Source of the DNA: Candidatus Heimdallarchaeota archaeon
Lineage (GTDB): Archaea; Asgardarchaeota; Heimdallarchaeia; JABLTI01
DNA length: 13,472 bases
Reading direction: 5' to 3'
Assembly (NCBI GenBank): GCA_030667035.1
Contig: DAOUWQ010000005.1
Location: 1 to 13,472 of the forward strand
In this document: in pieces, positions 8,169 through 12,487 of the stretch
Layout: each line of letters opens with the position of its first letter
Position numbering within the stretch: the stretch's first letter is position 1
Notes under the pieces: generated by a model
The model's database searches: none
Told to the model about the DNA's origin: nothing
The model's input: the letters and a program-made list of their open reading frames with translations, nothing else
Translations under genes and position numbers: made by a program

Positions 8169-8177
8169 TTTATATAA
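8169..8177 (-). promoter_or_regulatory. TATA box of ahcY
   Basis: On the - strand TTATATAAA is preceded by an A/C-rich BRE-like stretch. It lies about 32 bases ahead of the TTG start, so the leader is short, with room for the AAAGGCG ribosome site at about 8147-8153. Confidence 0.6.
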
Positions 8178-8215
8178 TAAGTTTTGGTGAACTTGAATTA
8201 AAAAGAATATGAGAG

Positions 8216-8256
8216 GATGAGAGTGATTAGATTAATCTCTCATCAAATGTTTTTTT
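8216..8256. terminator. Hairpin with T-runs on both strands, downstream of the RHH gene
   Basis: GATGAGAG (8216-8223) pairs perfectly over 8 bp with CTCTCATC (8237-8244). On the + strand seven T follow at 8250-8256. On the - strand ATATTCTTTTTAATT follows about ten bases on, which would serve the RHH gene ending at 8293. No + strand gene ends here, so the useful direction is probably minus. Confidence 0.45.
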
Positions 8257-8292
8257 GTTTATCCAGCCCTTACAAGGAAGGGAGAAAGAATT

Positions 8293-8445
8293 TTATGATT
8301 CTGGTCTTGACCAGAGTTCATCTCGAAGTAGATCTCGAATTGCTACTCGAATAATTTCACTTTTATTTGGATATTTCTTAGATTTCACTAGCTCTTCTAA
8401 TCCATCAAGGAATCCTTCTGGAACGTGTACTGTTAATAGTCTCAT
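8293..8445 (-). CDS. Ribbon-helix-helix (CopG/MetJ/Arc-type) DNA-binding protein, 50 residues
   Basis: This short gene encodes a complete RHH domain. MRLLTVHVPEGFLDGLEELV forms the beta strand and first helix, and KKYPNKSEIIRVAIRDLLRD gives the loop and second helix with the typical N-x-S-E-x-I-R-x-A signature (Asn27, Ser29, Glu30, Arg33, Ala35). Such proteins act as dimers that insert a beta ribbon into the major groove, often repressing their own gene or neighbours. The protein ends at residue 50 (RPES) with no effector or toxin-binding domain, and no toxin gene is adjacent, so a plain regulator is likelier than an antitoxin. ATG 8445 begins the domain directly; GAGGTG lies about 15 bases upstream. 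The region upstream holds inverted repeats that could be its operator. It is divergent from no gene and lies between ahcY and a TerB-like gene, all on the - strand. Confidence 0.85.
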   Translation of the reverse strand: MRLLTVHVPEGFLDGLEELVKSKKYPNKSEIIRVAIRDLLRDELWSRPES

Positions 8446-8495
8446 CAAGTTTATTTACACCTCGGCAAGAGAGCACCATAGCAATCGATCTTTCA

Positions 8496-8524
8496 CCTCA
8501 AAAGACTCACCTGCTCTTTTGAGG
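8496..8524 (-). repeat. 10-bp inverted repeat in the upstream/leader region of the RHH gene
   Basis: CCTCAAAAGA (8496-8505) and TCTTTTGAGG (8515-8524) are perfect inverted copies around a 9-nt spacer. It lies about 50 bases ahead of the RHH start and downstream of the likely TATA region (about 8569-8588), so it would be transcribed into the leader. It may be an operator or an RNA hairpin. Confidence 0.6.
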
Positions 8525-8568
8525 AAATCGTTATGTATTCCCTAGGCATTCTCTAGATATTGTTTGAA

Positions 8569-8588
8569 GATATATCTCTATTAAAAAG
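8569..8588 (-). promoter_or_regulatory. Likely promoter (TATA region) of the RHH gene
   Basis: On the - strand CTTTTTAATAGAG followed by AGATATATC provides TATA-like sequence. CTCTAGA (8551-8557) and TCTAGAG (8598-8604) flank it as a 7-bp inverted pair. Start near 8540-8550 would give a leader of about 100 bases. Which AT stretch is used cannot be decided. Confidence 0.35.
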
Positions 8589-8607
8589 AACAGTAAGTCT
8601 AGAGTAC

Positions 8608-8623
8608 TACCCGGGTATTACCC
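8608..8623. promoter_or_regulatory. Cluster of three TACCC/GGGTA half-sites, possible operator
   Basis: TACCC-GGGTA-T-TACCC packs three copies of one pentamer in alternating orientation: a perfect 10-bp palindrome (8608-8617) overlapping an 11-bp one (8613-8623). It is GC-rich amid AT-rich DNA, just upstream of the presumed RHH promoter. RHH proteins commonly bind short tandem or inverted half-sites, so autoregulation is a reasonable inference. Confidence 0.4.
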
Positions 8624-8654
8624 ATAAAATTAGCTTTTTGATAATATTTGATGA

Positions 8655-8669
8655 GAATCATGGTGATTC
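8655..8669 (-). terminator. Small hairpin at the stop codon of the TerB-like gene
   Basis: GAATCA (8655-8660) pairs with TGATTC (8664-8669) around a 3-nt loop, and the stop codon is in the stem. No clear T-run follows on the - strand, so the terminator role is weakly supported. Confidence 0.3.
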
Positions 8670-8984
8670 ATTAGTTTGAAAGTGTTCCTCTAGCTTGCAT
8701 AGAATAGCTTCTTCATCCTTAGAAATCATGCCATCCTCTAAAGCTAATTGACGAATATTGGATATTAGGCGATTTTTGAAACAGTTCGTTCTTAGTGCTT
8801 CTGTAATTCCACCTTCATCTTCAATACATTTAGCAACTTCTTTTTCAAAAGCTCTAATATCAACTTCAATTTGAGAGAGCAAAAGAGATTCTTCAGGAGT
8901 AATTACTCCATCCTCCATTGCTTCTTTCATTACTGCATCGAATAGACTACTAAGGAATGGTTTGAATAATTCTTTATAGACCAT
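8658..8984 (-). CDS. Small helical protein with repeated DG-x-I-x-x-E motifs (TerB/EF-hand-like)
   Basis: This is a small acidic protein without signal or membrane segments. Two near-identical units are visible: AMEDGVITPEESLLLSQIE and ALEDGMISKDEEAILCKLE. Each is helix, then DG-x-I-x-x-E/D turn, then helix. A degenerate copy, CIEDEGGITEALR, lies between them, so the motif recurs about every 30 residues. This resembles TerB-like all-helical domains or half EF-hands, both of which can bind metal at the acidic turn; I cannot choose between them. ATG 8984 gives 108 residues. An in-frame TTG at 9005 would add seven (NIECRT) and neither has a convincing ribosome site, though AGGA sits just before the ATG. 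A TATA box at 9049-9057 shows that it is transcribed separately from ridA. Confidence 0.6.
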   Translation of the reverse strand: MVYKELFKPFLSSLFDAVMKEAMEDGVITPEESLLLSQIEVDIRAFEKEVAKCIEDEGGITEALRTNCFKNRLISNIRQLALEDGMISKDEEAILCKLEEHFQTNESP

Positions 8985-9037
8985 CGTCCTACACTCAATA
9001 TTCAATTTATCTTTCTACTCTTTTGTATGTTTTGATG

Positions 9038-9057
9038 ATAGTTATTAACTATTTATA
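9038..9057 (-). promoter_or_regulatory. TATA box with overlapping 7+1+7 palindrome ahead of the TerB-like gene
   Basis: On the - strand TATAAATAG (9049-9057) lies about 20-45 bases ahead of the possible start region. ATAGTTA-T-TAACTAT (9038-9052) is a perfect 7-bp inverted repeat with one central base that overlaps the downstream edge of the TATA box. A repressor bound there would block TBP/TFB or polymerase. Confidence 0.45.
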
Positions 9058-9063
9058 GAATTT

Positions 9064-9083
9064 GTTAATGCAAATCATTTAAC
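9064..9083 (-). terminator. Hairpin just downstream of ridA
   Basis: GTTAA-TG (9064-9070) pairs with CATTTAAC (9076-9083) with one bulged base, one base after the ridA stop codon. No long T-run follows, so confidence is low. Confidence 0.3.
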
Positions 9084-9084
9084 A

Positions 9085-9471
9085 CTATTTTTTCAAGGCA
9101 ATTGCTTCAATTTCCACACCAACATCTTTTGGTAATCGAGCAACCTCAACAGCAGCTCTTGCAGGAGGATTTTCTTTAAAGAATTCTGCATATTTTGCAT
9201 TCATTTCACTAAAGGTATCCATATCCTTCAAGAAGACAGTGCATTTCACAACATCGTCCAATGTAGCGCCTGCAGCCTCAAGAACAGCTTTTACATTTTT
9301 GAGTGATTGTTCAGTTTGGTCAGTAATCGATCCTTCAACCATCTTACCAGTTATTGAGTTGAATGGGATTTGACCTGACACAAAAATTAGACCCCTGGCA
9401 ATAGTGCCCTGTGAATATGGTCCAATTGCTGCAGGAGCATTATCTGTTTTAATGATTACTTTCTTTGTCAT
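9085..9471 (-). CDS. ridA: RidA family 2-iminobutanoate/2-iminopropanoate deaminase
   Basis: RidA (YjgF/YER057c/UK114) trimers hydrolyse reactive enamines and imines, released mainly by PLP-dependent dehydratases, to ketoacids and ammonia. The sequence shows the family signatures IGPYSQG, LIFVSGQIPF, and the C-terminal PPARAAVEVARLPKDVGVEI with the conserved carboxylate-binding arginine in PARAAVEV. At 128 residues it has the standard length and ends EIEAIALKK, as in archetypal members. ATG 9471 begins directly with the conserved part. On the - strand AAAAAATACTAAAG (about 9506-9519) could be its TATA region. It is divergent from the SPFH gene; the 153-base spacer between them holds a promoter on each side. 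Confidence 0.96.
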   Translation of the reverse strand: MTKKVIIKTDNAPAAIGPYSQGTIARGLIFVSGQIPFNSITGKMVEGSITDQTEQSLKNVKAVLEAAGATLDDVVKCTVFLKDMDTFSEMNAKYAEFFKENPPARAAVEVARLPKDVGVEIEAIALKK

Positions 9472-9562
9472 AATAATTCATCTCTACTTAATACAAGAAA
9501 ACTTACTTTAGTATTTTTTGCTGTAATTATTTTCTGAGATTATTACTCTTTTGAGCATTAAA

Positions 9563-9581
9563 AATTATAAAGGTTTAAAAG
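9563..9581 (+). promoter_or_regulatory. TATA region of the SPFH-HUMPS operon
   Basis: AATTATAAAGG and the adjacent TTTAAAAG are TATA-like and lie 44-62 bases ahead of ATG 9625. AGGTGA (9609-9614), 10 bases before the ATG, is a good ribosome binding site. Confidence 0.5.
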
Positions 9582-9624
9582 TCGAGTTAATCAATTTCAA
9601 TTATATTCAGGTGAGTTATCAGAT

Positions 9625-10407
9625 ATGGAACCATGGGTTACTGCAATTATTGTTTTAGGTAGCATTATATTTGTTGTTCTTGCCCTCTTTGTATTAGGAG
9701 GAATTAAGATTGTTTTGGAATACGAACGAATAGTCATTTTTCGTTTAGGAAGATATGTTCGAACTATCGGACCAGGTATGGTTTACATTACTCCATTCCT
9801 TGAAAAAGGCCGAAAAGTAGACATGCGAATAATTACACAAGATATCCCACGACAAGAAGTTATTACTCGAGATAATATCCCTGTATTAGTTAATACAGTG
9901 GTTTACTTCAAAGTTGAAAATCCACAAGATGCTGTTATTAAGATTGAAAATTATGTTTATGCTGTTAGGCAATACACACAAGCAGCGTTAAGAGATACTA
10001 CTGGTACTATGGAATTAGATCAAGTACTAACTGAACGCGATAAGATCGCTGAAGATATTAGAGAAATTGTCGATAAAGAAACCAATGAATGGGGAATTGA
10101 TATTAAAGCTATCAAAATCCAAGAACTTGAGTTGCCTGCAGAAATGAAAAGAGCGTTTGCAATGCAAGCAGAAGCAGAAAGAGAAAAACGAGCAATAATC
10201 ATTAAAGCAGAAGGCGAAATGATTGCTGCCGAAAAGTTCGCTGCCGCCGCTAAAATATTGTCTACAGCACCAGGTTCTCTTCAATTAAGAACTTTGCAGA
10301 CAATAAAAGATATCGCTCAAGACCCCAGTGAAAAGATTATTATCTTTATGCCAAATGATCTAACTGACGTAGCTTCAAAAGTTATTAGAAGAACTTCTAA
10401 GAAATAA
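9625..10407 (+). CDS. SPFH/stomatin-like (slipin) membrane protein
   Basis: This SPFH (stomatin/prohibitin/flotillin/HflK-C) protein of 260 residues has one N-terminal membrane segment (about 6-30). The SPFH domain follows: EYERIVIFRLGRYVRTIGPG (32-51), then DIPRQEVITRDNIPV and ENYVYAVRQYTQAALRDTTG. A charged helical, coiled-coil-prone segment (about 170-208) is rich in alternating Glu, Lys and Ala. Such proteins assemble into large rings on the membrane and often act with NfeD partners or membrane proteases. No NfeD gene is adjacent here; instead a HUMPS-barrel gene follows after 14 bases, in an operon. Length and motifs are normal for archaeal stomatins. Confidence 0.95.
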   Translation: MEPWVTAIIVLGSIIFVVLALFVLGGIKIVLEYERIVIFRLGRYVRTIGPGMVYITPFLEKGRKVDMRIITQDIPRQEVITRDNIPVLVNTVVYFKVENPQDAVIKIENYVYAVRQYTQAALRDTTGTMELDQVLTERDKIAEDIREIVDKETNEWGIDIKAIKIQELELPAEMKRAFAMQAEAEREKRAIIIKAEGEMIAAEKFAAAAKILSTAPGSLQLRTLQTIKDIAQDPSEKIIIFMPNDLTDVASKVIRRTSKK

Positions 10408-10421
10408 TAGGGGTAATTAGA

Positions 10422-11093
10422 TTGTCAATAAAACGCAATACAAGATATCTACAATTTGCGTTTAATGGTTCAATGCAACAAGTGCGAAGAGTACTTCCAT
10501 CTATACAATATGACCCAAGAATCATCATTGAAGCTGGAACTCCGTATATCAAGCAATTTGGTATGCCTGGTGTACGATTGATTAGAAGATTATGGAAAGG
10601 CATGGTTGTGGCTGATCTAAAGGTTACCGATGGTGCTATAGAAGAAGTACAATTTGCAGCGAGTGCAGGAGCTAATGCAGTTACTGTAATGGGTTCTGCA
10701 CCTACAGAAACATTGGACTTTTTCAATGAATATAGTGCGAAATTGGGCCTTTATTCAATGATAGATATGCTCGGTGTAGATAATCCTCTAAGAAAACTTT
10801 TGCCATTAAAGCATAAACCCAACTTTGTAGTTATACACAAAGGACGAGATGAAGAAACAAATAGACGAAGTATAATTCGTTACAAAGATATCTCGAAAAT
10901 TCGATCAAAGTATGATGCCTTTATCTCAGTTGCGGGAGGATTAGATGTAGCAAATATACGCAAAGTATACTTCAATGGAGCAGATGTTGCAATATTAAAC
11001 ATTGTAACAAGTACAGCTCCGAATACTGGTGTAGTTGATACTACAAACTTTCGGCAATTAATTCCCGAATTATTAGCTGAAGTAGGGAAGTAA
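10422..11093 (+). CDS. Divergent HUMPS-family barrel (3-hexulose-6-phosphate synthase / KGPDC-like)
   Basis: This is a 223-residue TIM barrel of the OMP decarboxylase superfamily. It shows EAGTPYIKQFGM (37-48), the hallmark ADLKVTDGAIEE (64-75; Asp65, Lys67, Asp70), SAGANAVTVMG (81-91), VVIHKGRDEE (136-145) and VAGGLDVANIRK (170-181). HPS condenses formaldehyde with ribulose 5-phosphate, and in archaea the reverse reaction supplies ribulose 5-phosphate. Two usual signatures differ: the first-strand ALD is FAFN (Asn15), and the last-strand GRAI phosphate-binding segment reads LNIVTS. The substrate may therefore not be hexulose 6-phosphate. No PHI isomerase is adjacent. TTG 10422 is preceded by AGGGGT (10409-10414) at 7 bases, and only 14 bases separate it from the SPFH stop, so the two are cotranscribed. 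Confidence 0.82.
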   Translation: MSIKRNTRYLQFAFNGSMQQVRRVLPSIQYDPRIIIEAGTPYIKQFGMPGVRLIRRLWKGMVVADLKVTDGAIEEVQFAASAGANAVTVMGSAPTETLDFFNEYSAKLGLYSMIDMLGVDNPLRKLLPLKHKPNFVVIHKGRDEETNRRSIIRYKDISKIRSKYDAFISVAGGLDVANIRKVYFNGADVAILNIVTSTAPNTGVVDTTNFRQLIPELLAEVGK

Positions 11094-11112
11094 AATAAAC
11101 AACATTAACCTT

Positions 11113-11137
11113 GGGAAATTCTTCCCGAGATTTTTTT
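11113..11137 (+). terminator. Terminator of the SPFH-HUMPS operon
   Basis: GGGAA (11113-11117) pairs with TTCCC (11122-11126) around a 4-nt loop, then GAGA and seven T (11131-11137), 20 bases after the stop codon. Confidence 0.65.
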
Positions 11138-11186
11138 CTATCTCATTTTAATAAATTAGAAAAGAATATGGTGACCGAGCGGGGAT

Positions 11187-11217
11187 TTGTTCGAAAGGAA
11201 GCCGCAACCTCCATTCA
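11187..11217 (-). other. T-loop intron (58/59) of tRNA-Pro, 31 nt
   Basis: Exon GTTC (53-56) pairs with intron GAAC, with a 5' bulge A-A-T cut after the second base. The inner hairpin is GAA-T-GGAGG against CTTCC-T-TTC with loop TTGCGG. The 3' side has A-A before the cut. Because G53 also belongs to the T-stem, the 3' bulge is larger than three, a relaxed bulge-helix-bulge. Removal restores the normal T-loop TTCAAAT. Confidence 0.75.
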
Positions 11218-11238
11218 TTGAACCCCGGATCCCTACCA

Positions 11239-11269
11239 TATTGGCAGAAATGGACTCATCCATCCTTGT
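11239..11269 (-). other. Canonical 37/38 intron of tRNA-Pro, 31 nt
   Basis: Exon TTGG (32-35) pairs with intron CCAA as the 4-bp central helix. The 5' bulge is G-G-A and the 3' bulge T-A-T, each cut after its second base. The inner hairpin has ATGGA/TCCAT around a TGAG loop, with a C-A/T-G pair at its base. This is a textbook bulge-helix-bulge for the archaeal splicing endonuclease. Confidence 0.85.
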
Positions 11270-11371
11270 CCCCAAGGTAGAATCATACCAAGCTAGACCA
11301 CCCGGCCATTCTTAATTGGTTTTTTTATTACAAAATTAAAAAGCTTTTCTCTTTTATGATGTTGTAGTGTT

Positions 11372-12046
11372 TCAGTGAATAAATTCTTTTTCAATTAGTT
11401 TTTTACATTCTTTTTGAGCATTTGCTAATAAAGTAGCTATTTTTTCCCTATTATATTCATTATGATAAAATTCGTAACCGATTGTTTTCTTAATTACTTT
11501 ACTAAATTGAGAGTTGCTATTAATCAGTGGTAAAAATCTATTCACATACCAATAAACATAGTTTTGTATCTTTGGATAACCTGGATATGGAACAACAGGT
11601 TTTTTATAAAAGTCTTTTAACCATAGCAAATTAAGTTGAGTTGTATTTTTCATATGGTGTTCATAGATAAACAAATCTAATCCAACTTCTCGTCCGAGAT
11701 GTTTTTTTGCAGTATTGAAATAACGTCTTACTCCTTCATTTTTAATTATCTTAGGACATAATGGATTATCATTTGAAAAGAAGGGATTATCATGTACTAG
11801 TTTATCACACAATAAATGTAATTTCCATCCCAACTCAAATGCTTTGTGTCTTTGACTTTCTTTATTATAAAATTGCGCTGGTGGAATTTCTTGATGGTTG
11901 AATATTGTTAATTTCGGAGAATAAAATGGAAAATATCCTGCGTCCGGACTCCAGGACCCAATAATCATTGGTTTTATAACTTCTTCTAGAGAGAAACCTT
12001 CTGGCAATACTTTCAATATCAAATACATATGTGCAAGAAAGTACAT
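11372..12046 (-). CDS. Zinc-dependent phospholipase C-like protein
   Basis: This 224-residue protein has the spaced metal ligands of the zinc-dependent phospholipase C / S1-P1 nuclease fold: His6 near the N-terminus, SPDAG with Asp35, His51, HxxxDxxxH (His77, Asp81, His85 in LHLLCDKLVHDNP), and HxxxE (His116, Glu120) followed by GLDLFIYEHH. The order and spacing match the all-helical family used by bacterial phospholipases, although the N-terminal tryptophan ligand of secreted enzymes is absent and no signal peptide is seen. It is therefore probably cytosolic, and its substrate is unknown. ATG 12046 begins with the conserved segment; a TATA-like GATATATATCC lies about 45 bases upstream (12091-12101). 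The facing gene on the + strand is divergent. Confidence 0.7.
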   Translation of the reverse strand: MYFLAHMYLILKVLPEGFSLEEVIKPMIIGSWSPDAGYFPFYSPKLTIFNHQEIPPAQFYNKESQRHKAFELGWKLHLLCDKLVHDNPFFSNDNPLCPKIIKNEGVRRYFNTAKKHLGREVGLDLFIYEHHMKNTTQLNLLWLKDFYKKPVVPYPGYPKIQNYVYWYVNRFLPLINSNSQFSKVIKKTIGYEFYHNEYNREKIATLLANAQKECKKLIEKEFIH

Positions 12047-12090
12047 GATTCCACATCATTCTTTTTCGAGTATATCGTTGAGTACTATTC

Positions 12091-12101
12091 GGATATATAT
12101 C
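12091..12101 (-). promoter_or_regulatory. TATA region of the phospholipase C-like gene
   Basis: On the - strand GATATATATCC lies 45 bases ahead of ATG 12046, a fitting distance for a leader of about 20 bases. The sequence is itself nearly palindromic, so strand cannot be read from it alone. Confidence 0.4.
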
Positions 12102-12185
12102 AGTCTTTAATTTATCCTTGTTAGCATTAGTGGTTGTTTATAACAAAATTAGTAGTTTAAAAAGGCGCATTTGTAGATTACTAGT

Positions 12186-12192
12186 AAAGGTG
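12186..12192 (+). promoter_or_regulatory. Ribosome binding site for a TTG start
   Basis: AAAGGTG lies 9 bases ahead of TTG 12202 and supports that start for the small CxxC protein. A TATA-like TTTATAA is found at 12137-12143. Confidence 0.5.
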
Positions 12193-12201
12193 TACTAAAA
12201 C

Positions 12202-12471
12202 TTGTCCTTATTCAGTAAATCAAATAGTGAATATTCTCCTACTGCAGAACCTTCCTCCCTTCAAACGAAGGAGCAAGACAATTGTCTTATTTGTAAGGTT
12301 ATGCGTATTCGCCATGAAAAAGCCGATCTTGTTAAATGGATTTTTTCTACTGACAAGTCTACTTCTGAAAAAGCTGAGCTTGCGTCTTCACTTACTGGCA
12401 TTACCTTTGATAAGGAAGTCATTGAATGCATTCAAGATCCAGATATCCAGAAATTTCTTTTTTCGAAGTAA
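12202..12471 (+). CDS. Small CxxC protein of unknown function
   Basis: This 89-residue protein belongs to no family I recognise. A polar, Ser-rich N-terminus (1-25) leads to DNCLICKVMRIRHEKADLV with a single CxxC (Cys28, Cys31) in a basic setting, then a helical region KAELASSLTGITFDKEVIEC and a short end DPDIQKFLFSK. One CxxC could form half a zinc site in a dimer or a redox pair. Support for coding comes from the good SD before TTG 12202, a TATA-like box, and a frame that stops exactly against the opposing gene (its TAA ends at 12471 and the - strand stop begins at 12472). An overlapping + frame to 12529 is poorer in composition. Confidence 0.6.
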   Translation: MSLFSKSNSEYSPTAEPSSLQTKEQDNCLICKVMRIRHEKADLVKWIFSTDKSTSEKAELASSLTGITFDKEVIECIQDPDIQKFLFSK

Positions 12472-12487
12472 TCAGTCCTCTACTTCG
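12464..12487. terminator. Hairpin shared by two convergent genes with abutting stop codons
   Basis: CGAAGTA (12464-12470) pairs perfectly over 7 bp with TACTTCG (12481-12487). The + strand TAA and the - strand TGA both lie in or beside the stem. No T-run follows on either strand, so it may protect or block rather than terminate. Confidence 0.4.

Larger units (their letters stand above)
11169..11307 (-). tRNA. tRNA-Pro (anticodon GGG) with two introns
   Basis: Read on the - strand, the 139-nt gene gives a 77-nt mature tRNA once two 31-nt segments are removed. The acceptor stem GGCCGGG pairs over 7 bp with CTCGGTC, followed by discriminator A and an encoded CCA (11169-11171). The D-arm GTCTAGCTTGGTATGAT is typical of archaeal tRNA-Pro. 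The anticodon stem CTACC pairs with GGTAG, and the loop TTGGGGT has anticodon GGG at 11271-11273. The T-stem CGGGG pairs with CCCCG, and the loop TTCAAAT is complete only after splicing. Intron 1 sits at the canonical 37/38 position and intron 2 in the T-loop at 58/59. A TATA-like TTTTTAATTTT (11332-11342) lies 25-35 bases upstream. Gaps on either side to the neighbouring genes show no other gene. Confidence 0.9.

Noticed and set aside
8293..8445. RHH protein as the antitoxin of a toxin-antitoxin pair
   Set aside because: No small toxin gene is adjacent on the same strand; neighbours are ahcY and a separately promoted helical protein.
8255..8545. A 96-codon + strand open frame rich in Ser and Arg
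   Set aside because: It is antisense to the well-supported RHH gene and crosses its hairpin; the product looks like a shadow (runs of SSSRSRSR) and lacks a ribosome site.
9031..9040. TGATGA resembling a C box of a C/D small RNA
   Set aside because: No matching D box (CTGA) or terminal stem at a suitable distance; the sequence is better explained as promoter of the TerB-like gene.
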